Below, piece by piece: positions 33,771 through 40,794 of a DNA stretch of 64,000 nucleotides. Source of the stretch: Streptomyces sp. ISL-10 (lineage in GTDB: Bacteria > Actinomycetota > Actinomycetes > Streptomycetales > Streptomycetaceae); NCBI RefSeq assembly GCF_018614575.1, contig NZ_JAGGOJ010000035.1:91006-155005 (forward strand). The letters are read 5' to 3'. The stretch's first letter is position 1. The number at the start of each line of letters is the position of its first letter. The position numbers and the translations under genes were made by a program. The notes beneath the pieces are model-generated. The model had not been told where the DNA came from. It saw only the letters and a program-made list of their open reading frames with translations, and made no database searches.

Positions 33771-34883
33771 CTACAGACCGACTTCCTTCATCAGCATGCC
33801 GACCTCGGTGTTGGTCAGCCGGCGCAGCCAGCCGGACTTCTGGTCGCCGAGCGTGATCGGCCCGAACGCGGTCCGTACGAGCTTCTCGACGGGGAAACCC
33901 GCTTCGGACAGCATGCGGCGCACGATGTGCTTGCGTCCCTCGTGGAGGGTCACCTCGACCAGGTAGTTCTTGCCGGTCTGCTCCACGACGCGGAAGTGGT
34001 CCGCGCGGGCGTAGCCGTCCTCCAGCTGGATGCCCTCCTTGAGGCGCTTGCCGACCTCGCGCGGCAACGGGCCCTGGATGGCGGCGAGATACGTCTTCTT
34101 CACGCCGTACTTGGGGTGGGTGAGACGGTGGGCCAGCTCGCCGTGGTTGGTGAGCAGGATGATGCCCTCGGTCTCGGTGTCGAGGCGGCCGACGTGGAAG
34201 AGCCTGGTCTCGCGGTTGGTGACGTAGTCGCCGAGGCACTGGCGGCCGTCCGGGTCCTCCATGGTGGAGACGACTCCGGCGGGCTTGTTCAGTGCGAAGA
34301 AGAGGTACGACTGGGTCGCGACGGTCAGACCGTCGACCTTGATCTCGTCCTTCTCCGGGTCGACGCGCGTGCCCTGCTCGATGACGATCTTGCCGTTGAC
34401 CTCGACCCGGCCGGCGTCGATCAGCTCCTCGCAGGCGCGCCGCGAGCCCATGCCGGCGCGGGCGAGCACCTTCTGCAGACGCTCGCCCTCCTGGTCCCCG
34501 AACGTCTTGGGGGTCTTTATCTGCGGCTTGTTCGCGTACCGCTCGCGGTTGCGCTCCTCGATCCGGGCGTCCAGTTCACGCGGACGCGCCGAGGCCGTAC
34601 GGCCGCCGCCCCGCTGCGGGGACTGGCGGGGGCCGCCCTTGGCGCCACCGCGGGCCGCGGCGCCACGGCCACGCTTGGGGCCCTCGGAGGTGCCGCCCAC
34701 GTCGTAGGTGCGCTCCTCGGGGCGGGGGCGGCGCGGGTTGCTCGCGCCCTTGCCACGGTCGTCGCGGCTGTTACCGGCACCCCGGTAATTGCCGCGGCCG
34801 CCGCTGCTGCCGCGGCCGCCGCTGTTGCCACCACGGCTCCCGCCGTTGTTTCCGCTGCTGTTCCTGCCGCTGCTGCTTCGCAT
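33771..34883 (-). CDS. rluB: 23S rRNA pseudouridine synthase, RluB type
   Basis: A 370-residue protein. The first 130 residues are a disordered, very Gly/Ser/Arg/Asn-rich extension (NSGGRGSSGGRGNYRGAG). An S4 domain (RLQKVLARAGMGSRRACEEL) follows, then the RsuA/RluB catalytic domain with LFHVGRLDTETEGIILLTNH, whose Asp is the pseudouridylation nucleophile. GRKHIVRRMLSEAGFPVEKL closes the core. It modifies the peptidyl-transferase region of 23S rRNA. The ATG overlaps the scpB stop (TGATG). The basic extension may aid RNA binding. Confidence 0.93.
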   Translation of the reverse strand: MRSSSGRNSSGNNGGSRGGNSGGRGSSGGRGNYRGAGNSRDDRGKGASNPRRPRPEERTYDVGGTSEGPKRGRGAAARGGAKGGPRQSPQRGGGRTASARPRELDARIEERNRERYANKPQIKTPKTFGDQEGERLQKVLARAGMGSRRACEELIDAGRVEVNGKIVIEQGTRVDPEKDEIKVDGLTVATQSYLFFALNKPAGVVSTMEDPDGRQCLGDYVTNRETRLFHVGRLDTETEGIILLTNHGELAHRLTHPKYGVKKTYLAAIQGPLPREVGKRLKEGIQLEDGYARADHFRVVEQTGKNYLVEVTLHEGRKHIVRRMLSEAGFPVEKLVRTAFGPITLGDQKSGWLRRLTNTEVGMLMKEVGL

Positions 34884-35488
34884 CAAATTTCCGTCTTGTC
34901 GTCTGCGTCTTCGAAATCCGGTGCATCCGGATCGAACGACGGAACGCCTTCCTGCGTCTCGGCCTCGATCGCGTCCGCCTCGGGAAGGAAGGGCGCGAGC
35001 TCCGGGAGCTCGTCCAGGCCGCGCAGGCCCATTCGCTCCAGGAAGTAGTTCGTCGTCCTGTACAGGATCGCACCTGTTTCGGGTTCCGTGCCCGCCTCCT
35101 CGACCAGACCGCGCTGAAGGAGGGTGCGCATGACGCCGTCGCAGTTCACTCCGCGCACCGCCGAGACCCGAGAACGGCTGACCGGCTGGCGGTACGCGAC
35201 GACCGCGAGGGTCTCCAGGGCGGCCTGGGTGAGCCGGGCGTGCTGGCCGTCGAGGACGAAGCGCTCGACGGCCGCGGCATGCTCGGGGCGGCTGTAGAAG
35301 CGCCAGCCGCCCGCGACGAGCCGCAGCTCGAATCCGCGGCCCTGCACGGTGTACTCGTCCGCCAGCTCCCGCAGTGCGTCCGCCACGACCCTGCGGGGCT
35401 GCTCCAGCACCTTGGCGAGATGCTCCTCGGTGGCGGGCTCGTCGACGACCATGAGGACGGCCTCCAGTGCGGGCTTGAGCTCGCTCAC
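34883..35488 (-). CDS. scpB: Segregation and condensation protein ScpB
   Basis: A 201-residue kleisin-associated protein with tandem winged helices: LEAVLMVVDEPATEEHLAKV, then TQAALETLAVVAYRQPVSRS and the following RGVNCDGVMRTLLQRGLVEE. It binds ScpA and, with SMC, forms the bacterial condensin. Its N-terminal region overlaps the scpA stop (ATGA) and its stop overlaps the rluB start. The acidic C-terminal tail (DPDAPDFEDADDKTE) is typical of actinobacteria. Confidence 0.95.
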   Translation of the reverse strand: MSELKPALEAVLMVVDEPATEEHLAKVLEQPRRVVADALRELADEYTVQGRGFELRLVAGGWRFYSRPEHAAAVERFVLDGQHARLTQAALETLAVVAYRQPVSRSRVSAVRGVNCDGVMRTLLQRGLVEEAGTEPETGAILYRTTNYFLERMGLRGLDELPELAPFLPEADAIEAETQEGVPSFDPDAPDFEDADDKTEI

Positions 35489-37404
35489 TCCTTCTCCTCC
35501 ACAACATGGTCGAACTCGTCTGTGACGGTCACCGTCGCGGTCCCGTCCCCGGCTGCCCAGGTGACGGTGAGCTCCCCGAGCGCCACCTCCTGGTCCAGGA
35601 CGAGGGCCTTCTCGCGGTACAGCTCCAGCAGGGCGAGGAAGCGCGCGACGACGGTGAGGGTGTCGTCGACGCCCTCGGTCAGCTCGCGGAACGTGGCCGT
35701 GCCGCGCTCCCTGAGGAGGGCGACGACCACCTCGGCCTGCTCGCGGACGCTGACGAGTGGCGCGTGGATGTGATCGACGTACACCTGCGGCTTGGGCCTG
35801 GGCTGCATCGCCTTGACGGCCAGCTTCGCGAAGCCCTCGGCGCCGATGCTGATGACGACGTCGGGCAACAGCTCGGCGTGGTGCTGTTCGAGCCCTACGG
35901 TCCTCGGGAAGCGCCGGGCCTCGTCGTCGAGTCTCCGGTCGAAGATCTCGGCGATCTGCTTGTACGCGCGGTACTGGAGCAGCCGGGCGAAGAGCAGGTC
36001 GCGCGCTTCGAGCAGCGCGAGGTCGGCCTCGTCCTCCACCTCGGCGGCGGGCAGCAGCCGGGCGGCCTTGAGATCGAGCAGCGTCGCGGCGACGACCAGG
36101 AACTCGGTGGTCTGATCGAGATCCCAGTCGGCGCCCATGGCCCGGATGTGCGCCATGAACTCGTCGGTGACCTTGGAGAGGGCGACCTCGGTGACATCGA
36201 GCTTGTGCTTGGCGATGAGCTGGAGGAGGAGGTCGAAGGGCCCCTCGAAGTTCGCCAACCGCACGGTGAAGCGGGCGTCACCGCCCGGGGTGTCGCTTTC
36301 CGGGCCCTGCGTGCCCACCCCCGACCCGGCCCCCGGAGCGGCTGCCCCTGGGGCCACGGCCCCGCCCGCGACGCGCAACGCACCCTCGGGACCCGGTGCC
36401 TCCCGTGCGGAGTCCTCGGCCTGCCCTGCTCGCTCGTCCCCGTCACCCGGGGCCCCCTGGGGGACGCCCGCTGTCTCCGGGGCAGGGCCCAAGCCACCTC
36501 CGGCCTCCGCAAACCCGCCCCGGTTGGGCAACGCTTGTTCCTCTGTTGCCCGGCCATCGCCTGCCGGCTCCGCAGTCCCGCTGCCGCCGATCGGCGCGTC
36601 CTCCGGGCCACGGGCCCGGCCCGTGTCGGGGAGCGCGCGCACCTCGGGGTCCGGGGACCTCTCCCCGGTGCCGGGCAGGGGCGGGGCGGGGGCCGGCTCC
36701 GGCCCCGCGCCGTCGCGCCCCACGCACCCCTCAGGGCCACGGGTCCTTCCCTCGTCGCGCAACCCCTCCGGGACCGTGCCGCCATCCGTCACGGGGCCGG
36801 AGAAACCGCCAGCCTCCCGCCACCCGCCGCCGTCGGGCAGCGCCCGCACGTCGGGGTCCGGGGACTCGTCTTCAGCTCCGGGAAAAGGCGGGGCAGTGGA
36901 AAATTCCACCCCCGCGCCGTCACGCACCGCACGCACCTCGGGGCCAAGGGCCCCGCCCGCGCCGTGGAACGCACCCGGCTCCGGCTCCGGTGCCTCGCCC
37001 ACCTCGCGCCGCAGGGCCGCGGGGTCCGAAACCCCGCCCGCGACGCGCACCGCACGCACCTCGGAGTCCGGGGACTCGTCCCCGGTTCGAAAACCCTCCA
37101 CCCCCGCGCCGTCACGCACCGCACGCACCTCGGGGCCACGGGCCCCGCCCGCGCCGTGGAACGCACCCGGCTCCGGCTCCGGTGCCTCGCCCACCTCGCG
37201 CCGCAGGGCCGCGGGGTCCGAAACCCCGCCCGCGACGCGCACCGCACGCACCTCGGAGTCCGGGGACTCGTCCCCGGTTTCGGGAAAGGGCGGGGCAGGG
37301 GAAATCTCCGCATCGGAACCGGGACGCGGCGCGCCCCCCGCGCCCGGCCCCCGGCCCAGCGCGCGGCGGTGGGGCGGGCGGGACGTTTCGTCGGTCGGGG
37401 GCAT
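35485..37404 (-). CDS. scpA: Kleisin ScpA with a giant repetitive N-terminal extension
   Basis: A 639-residue protein whose kleisin core starts only at about residue 377 (FTVRLANFEGPFDLLLQLIA, then LDLKAARLLPAAEVEDE, ending with a winged helix near YREKALVLDQEVALG). ScpA proteins are usually 250-370 residues. The extra 370 residues are Pro/Gly/Glu/Ala-rich and probably disordered. They include two nearly identical 64-residue units (residues 43-106 and 107-170), encoded by a 192-bp tandem duplication, and further degenerate units built around DESPD and EVRA. The start MPPTDETSRPPHRRALGRGP resembles normal actinobacterial ScpA N-termini, so the repeat appears inserted in the linker. A shorter product from an internal start cannot be excluded. 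Confidence 0.9.
   Translation of the reverse strand: MPPTDETSRPPHRRALGRGPGAGGAPRPGSDAEISPAPPFPETGDESPDSEVRAVRVAGGVSDPAALRREVGEAPEPEPGAFHGAGGARGPEVRAVRDGAGVEGFRTGDESPDSEVRAVRVAGGVSDPAALRREVGEAPEPEPGAFHGAGGALGPEVRAVRDGAGVEFSTAPPFPGAEDESPDPDVRALPDGGGWREAGGFSGPVTDGGTVPEGLRDEGRTRGPEGCVGRDGAGPEPAPAPPLPGTGERSPDPEVRALPDTGRARGPEDAPIGGSGTAEPAGDGRATEEQALPNRGGFAEAGGGLGPAPETAGVPQGAPGDGDERAGQAEDSAREAPGPEGALRVAGGAVAPGAAAPGAGSGVGTQGPESDTPGGDARFTVRLANFEGPFDLLLQLIAKHKLDVTEVALSKVTDEFMAHIRAMGADWDLDQTTEFLVVAATLLDLKAARLLPAAEVEDEADLALLEARDLLFARLLQYRAYKQIAEIFDRRLDDEARRFPRTVGLEQHHAELLPDVVISIGAEGFAKLAVKAMQPRPKPQVYVDHIHAPLVSVREQAEVVVALLRERGTATFRELTEGVDDTLTVVARFLALLELYREKALVLDQEVALGELTVTWAAGDGTATVTVTDEFDHVVEEKE
36895..37278 (-). 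repeat. Two-copy 192-bp tandem repeat within scpA
   Basis: The blocks 37087-37278 and 36895-37086 are nearly identical for most of their length; their phase is kept because 192 is a multiple of three. Degenerate relatives of the block's edge, with CCGGGGAC followed by a GGCGGGG run, recur near 36870 and 36650. Confidence 0.9.
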
Positions 37405-37451
37405 CGTGGTCCAGGGAACGGCGCAGGTGTGCAGGCCCGCAGGCTACCGCG

Positions 37452-37988
37452 TCAGCGGCCGCGCAGGCGCCGTACCAGGATGCTCGCGTCGCCCCGCTGT
37501 TCCAGGTCCGCCAGCACCACCGCCACCGCCTCGCGGACGATGCGCCCGCGGTCGACGGCGAGGCCGTGCTCGCCGCGCAGCACCAGCCGCGCGTGCTCCA
37601 GGTCCATCAGTTCCTCGGCGGAGACGTAGACCGTGATCTTTTCGTCGTGCCGTTCACGGCCGCTGGGCCGGCGGTTGGCACCCCGCCCGCGTCTGCGCGG
37701 GCCGCCCGCGGCCTGCGCCTCGCCCGCAGGCGCCCGGCGGGCCTTCGCGTCCGGCGCCGTCTCCGCGGTCTCCGTGCTCCGGCTGCGTTCCTCCCGCGGA
37801 CCCTCCGTCTCGGCAGGCGTCGAGTGCTCCTGCGAACGGGACGACGGCGTGCCGTCCGCCGCCGGGTCGCTCTCCCCCGCCGGCGCCGGCACCCGCGGCT
37901 CACCGTTCGTCTGCCTGCGCGGGGTCGACGCCTGCAGCGCCGTGCCCCCGGTCGTACGGAACAGCTCGTCGGCCCCGGGCAGACTCAC
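37452..37988 (-). CDS. ParA-partner protein with ribbon-helix-helix-like C-terminus
   Basis: A 178-residue protein encoded between parA and scpA. The first 115 residues are hydrophilic and low-complexity. The C-terminal 60 residues read ITVYVSAEELMDLEHARLVL and then VDRGRIVREAVAVVLADLEQ: one strand and two helices, the pattern of a ribbon-helix-helix DNA-binding domain. Small RHH proteins often serve as centromere-binding partners of ParA ATPases. The GTG chosen gives a GTGA overlap with the parA stop. A GTG four codons upstream (VSRRVSLPG) is the alternative. I do not know a published name. Confidence 0.7.
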   Translation of the reverse strand: MSLPGADELFRTTGGTALQASTPRRQTNGEPRVPAPAGESDPAADGTPSSRSQEHSTPAETEGPREERSRSTETAETAPDAKARRAPAGEAQAAGGPRRRGRGANRRPSGRERHDEKITVYVSAEELMDLEHARLVLRGEHGLAVDRGRIVREAVAVVLADLEQRGDASILVRRLRGR

Positions 37989-39196
37989 TCGGCGTGACAC
38001 CGGGCGAGCACCTCCCTGGCGAGCTGGCGGTAGGCGGCGGCGCCGACGGAATTGGACGCGTACGTGGTGATGGGCTCACCGGCGACCGTGGTCTCCGGGA
38101 AGCGCACGGTCCGGCCGATCACCGTGTGGTAGACGTGGTCGTCGAAGGCCTCGACGACACGCGCCAGCACCTCGCGACTGTGCACGGTCCGGGAGTCGTA
38201 CATCGTGGCGAGGATGCCGTCGAGCTCCAGCTCGGGGTTGAGCCGCTCCTGGACCTTCTCGATGGTCTCCGTCAGCAGCGCGACACCGCGCAGGGCGAAG
38301 AACTCGCATTCGAGGGGCACGATCACCTTGTGAGCCGCCGTCAGCGCGTTGACGGTGAGCAGGCCCAGCGAGGGCTGACAGTCGATCACGATGTAGTCGT
38401 AGTCGGACATCAGCGGCTTCAGCGCACGCTGCAATGTCGACTCGCGCGCGACCTCGCTCACCAACTGCACTTCCGCCGCCGAGAGATCGATGTTGCTCGG
38501 CAGCAGGTCCATGTTGGGCACGGCGGTCTTGAGCAGTACCTCGTCCGCGGACATGCCGCGCTCCATGAGGAGGTTGTAGACCGTCAGGTCCAGCTCCATG
38601 GGGTTGACTCCGAGGCCCACGGACAGCGCGCCCTGGGGGTCGAAGTCGACGAGCAGCACACGCCGTCCGTACTCCGCGAGAGCGGCGCCCAGGTTGATGG
38701 TCGACGTGGTCTTGCCAACGCCGCCCTTCTGGTTGCACATCGCGATGATCTTCGCGGGGCCGTGGTCGGTCAGCGGACCCGGGATCGGGAAGTACGGCAG
38801 GGGGCGCCCGGTGGGGCCGATCCGCTCGCGGCGCTGACGGGCGGCGTCGGGCGCGAGGGTGGCCGCGTATTCGGGATCGGGCTCGTACTCGGCATCGGGG
38901 TCGTAGAAGTGCCCTTCGGGGACTTCCTCGTAGGCGGCGAAGTGGGTGGACTCTCGGCCACTCTCGTTGCCGGCCATGGCGTTCACGTGTTGGCCGTCCA
39001 TCATCTTCATCGTGTGGGGTGTCGTCCTGTGCGTCGTGCGCTGGTGCGTCGCGAAGGGGCGTACAGCGACGGAGCCGACAGCCTCGAAACCGGTCGACGG
39101 GTGCCTGCCCGCCGCTTGGGGTCCCCCCACGCCCCCGGGGCTCAGGGGGCCCGTTCCTGGTTGACCACCCCCAGGAGTAAATGTCGACTCATTCAC
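37985..39196 (-). CDS. ParA-family ATPase of the scp operon
   Basis: A 403-residue ATPase. A non-conserved N-terminal region of about 145 residues is followed by the deviant Walker A CNQKGGVGKTTSTINLGAAL (P-loop near residues 157-164), the DFDPQGALSVGLG block and YIVIDCQPSLGLLTVNAL. It closely resembles Soj/ParA but lies outside the parAB locus near oriC and has an RHH-type protein instead of ParB next to it. It may position the chromosome or another cargo. GTG start, with AAGGAGG 11 bases upstream. It is the first gene of parA-RHH-scpA-scpB-rluB. Confidence 0.92.
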   Translation of the reverse strand: MNESTFTPGGGQPGTGPLSPGGVGGPQAAGRHPSTGFEAVGSVAVRPFATHQRTTHRTTPHTMKMMDGQHVNAMAGNESGRESTHFAAYEEVPEGHFYDPDAEYEPDPEYAATLAPDAARQRRERIGPTGRPLPYFPIPGPLTDHGPAKIIAMCNQKGGVGKTTSTINLGAALAEYGRRVLLVDFDPQGALSVGLGVNPMELDLTVYNLLMERGMSADEVLLKTAVPNMDLLPSNIDLSAAEVQLVSEVARESTLQRALKPLMSDYDYIVIDCQPSLGLLTVNALTAAHKVIVPLECEFFALRGVALLTETIEKVQERLNPELELDGILATMYDSRTVHSREVLARVVEAFDDHVYHTVIGRTVRFPETTVAGEPITTYASNSVGAAAYRQLAREVLARCHAE

Positions 39197-39468
39197 AAGT
39201 CGTCTTACCTCCTTGGACGTGACCAGGAAACTTATCGATAGGTCAGCGTGGCACCATGCCGACGGTTGGCGACTCTATGGCGTGTCACCGGTCCGCAGCA
39301 ACACAATCCGCCGGACCCGGCCCGATGTGTCGGCAATCGAACACCACTCTGTCAAGGGCGCAGAGCCTCTTTCGCTTGCTCCCGGGCGCAGGTTTGAGGT
39401 GTGGGCGAAACGGTTAAAGGGTTATGTTCGAGGCGAGTTGAGCGAGCCTCGCAAACCGGGCGGACAAA
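39197..39468. promoter_or_regulatory. parA promoter region
   Basis: The gap between parA and the ald terminator should carry the promoter of the segregation operon. AT-rich stretches (TATCGATAAGTTTCC on the minus strand, GGTTAAAGGGTTATG on the plus) are present. I found no parS-like GTTTCACGTGAAAC site. Confidence 0.4.
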
Positions 39469-39507
39469 CGTCCGGCCGGACCTTGCGGGGCAAGGTCCGG
39501 CCGGACG
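39469..39507 (-). terminator. Terminator of ald
   Basis: A perfect 17-bp stem, CGTCCGGCCGGACCTTG with its complement, closes a CGGGG loop about 30 bases after the ald stop. Confidence 0.85.
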
Positions 39508-39535
39508 CGTGATGTTGACGAATTCGGTTGACTCG

Positions 39536-40660
39536 TCAGCCGAGCAGCGCGCTCAGCTCGATGCTCTCGAGGCCGTGCGCTTCCGCGACCTCCTTGTAAA
39601 CCACCTTGCCGTCATGGGTGTTGAGACCCTTGGCCAGCGCGGCGTCGCGGCGGAGCGCTTCGGCCCAGCCGTTGTTGGCCAGCGACACGATGTACGGAAG
39701 CGTGGCGTTGGTCAGCGCGTAGGTGGAGGTGTGGGGCACCGCGCCGGGCATGTTGGCGACGCAGTAGAAGACCGAGTTGTGGATGGTGAACGTCGGCTCG
39801 GCGTGCGTGGTCGGACGCGAGTCCTCGAAGCAGCCGCCCTGGTCGATTGCAATGTCGACAAGGACACTTCCGGGCTTCATCTTGGCGACGAGCTCGTTGG
39901 TGACCAGCTTGGGGGCCTTGGCGCCCGGGATGAGAACGGCGCCGATGACGAGGTCGGCCTCGACGACCGCCTTCTCCAGCTCGAAGGAGTTGGAGACGAT
40001 CGTCTGCACCTTGGTACCGAAGATCTTGTCGGCCTCGCGCAGCTTGTTGATGTCCCTGTCGAGCAGGGTCACGTGGAAGCCCATGCCCACGGCGATCTGC
40101 GTGGCGCTCCAGCCGGAGACGCCGCCGCCGATGACGACGGCCTTGCCGGCCTGGGTGCCGGGGACGCCGCCGGGGAGCACGCCGCGGCCGCCGGCCGAGC
40201 GCATCAGGTGGTAGGCGCCGACCTGCGGGGCCAGGCGGCCCGCGACCTCGGACATCGGGGCGAGCAGCGGCAGCGCGCGGTTCGCGGTCTCCACCGTCTC
40301 GTACGCGATGGCGGTGGTGCCGGACTCCAGAAGGGCGTCCGTGCACTCGCGGGAGGCGGCGAGGTGCAGGTAGGTGAAGAGGGTCTGGTCCTTGCGGAGG
40401 CGGTGGTACTCCTCGGCGATGGGCTCCTTGACCTTCAGCAGCAGGTCGGCGGTGGCCCAGACCTCGTCGGCGGTGGCCAGGATCTGCGCACCGGCGGCGA
40501 CGTACTCGTCGTCCGTGATCGAGGAGCCGACACCGGCGTTCTGCTCGACGAACACCTTGTGGCCGTTGCGCACCAGCTCGTGCACGCCGGCAGGGGTGAT
40601 GGCCACCCGGAACTCGTTGTTCTTGACCTCGCGGGGGATACCGACCTTCACGTCGATCAC
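39536..40660 (-). CDS. ald: L-alanine dehydrogenase
   Basis: A 374-residue NAD-dependent enzyme that interconverts alanine with pyruvate and ammonium. The start gives VIDVKVGIPREVKNNEFRVA, with AAGGA upstream. Substrate-binding Lys and His are in LLKVKEP and TYLHLAAS. The nucleotide-binding motif is VVIGGGVSGWSATQIAVGMG. The signature DIAIDQGGCFEDSRPTTHAE is complete. It allows alanine use as nitrogen or carbon source and NADH re-oxidation. It is preceded by about 135 bases that hold its promoter, and no Lrp/AldR gene is adjacent. Confidence 0.96.
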   Translation of the reverse strand: MIDVKVGIPREVKNNEFRVAITPAGVHELVRNGHKVFVEQNAGVGSSITDDEYVAAGAQILATADEVWATADLLLKVKEPIAEEYHRLRKDQTLFTYLHLAASRECTDALLESGTTAIAYETVETANRALPLLAPMSEVAGRLAPQVGAYHLMRSAGGRGVLPGGVPGTQAGKAVVIGGGVSGWSATQIAVGMGFHVTLLDRDINKLREADKIFGTKVQTIVSNSFELEKAVVEADLVIGAVLIPGAKAPKLVTNELVAKMKPGSVLVDIAIDQGGCFEDSRPTTHAEPTFTIHNSVFYCVANMPGAVPHTSTYALTNATLPYIVSLANNGWAEALRRDAALAKGLNTHDGKVVYKEVAEAHGLESIELSALLG

Positions 40661-40794
40661 GGTCCTTGGCTCAGGGAATGTTTCGGTCAATGCCATAGAT
40701 ACCCAGGCACACAGGGCGCACCGGGACACACCACGAGATGACGTGGTGGAGCCAGTCTAATGAAGGATTTCTCGCTGTCTAGCCTTACAAAGCA

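Noticed and set aside
39197..39468. parS site near parA
   Set aside because: No GTTTCACGTGAAAC-like 14-mer was found on reading both strands of this gap.
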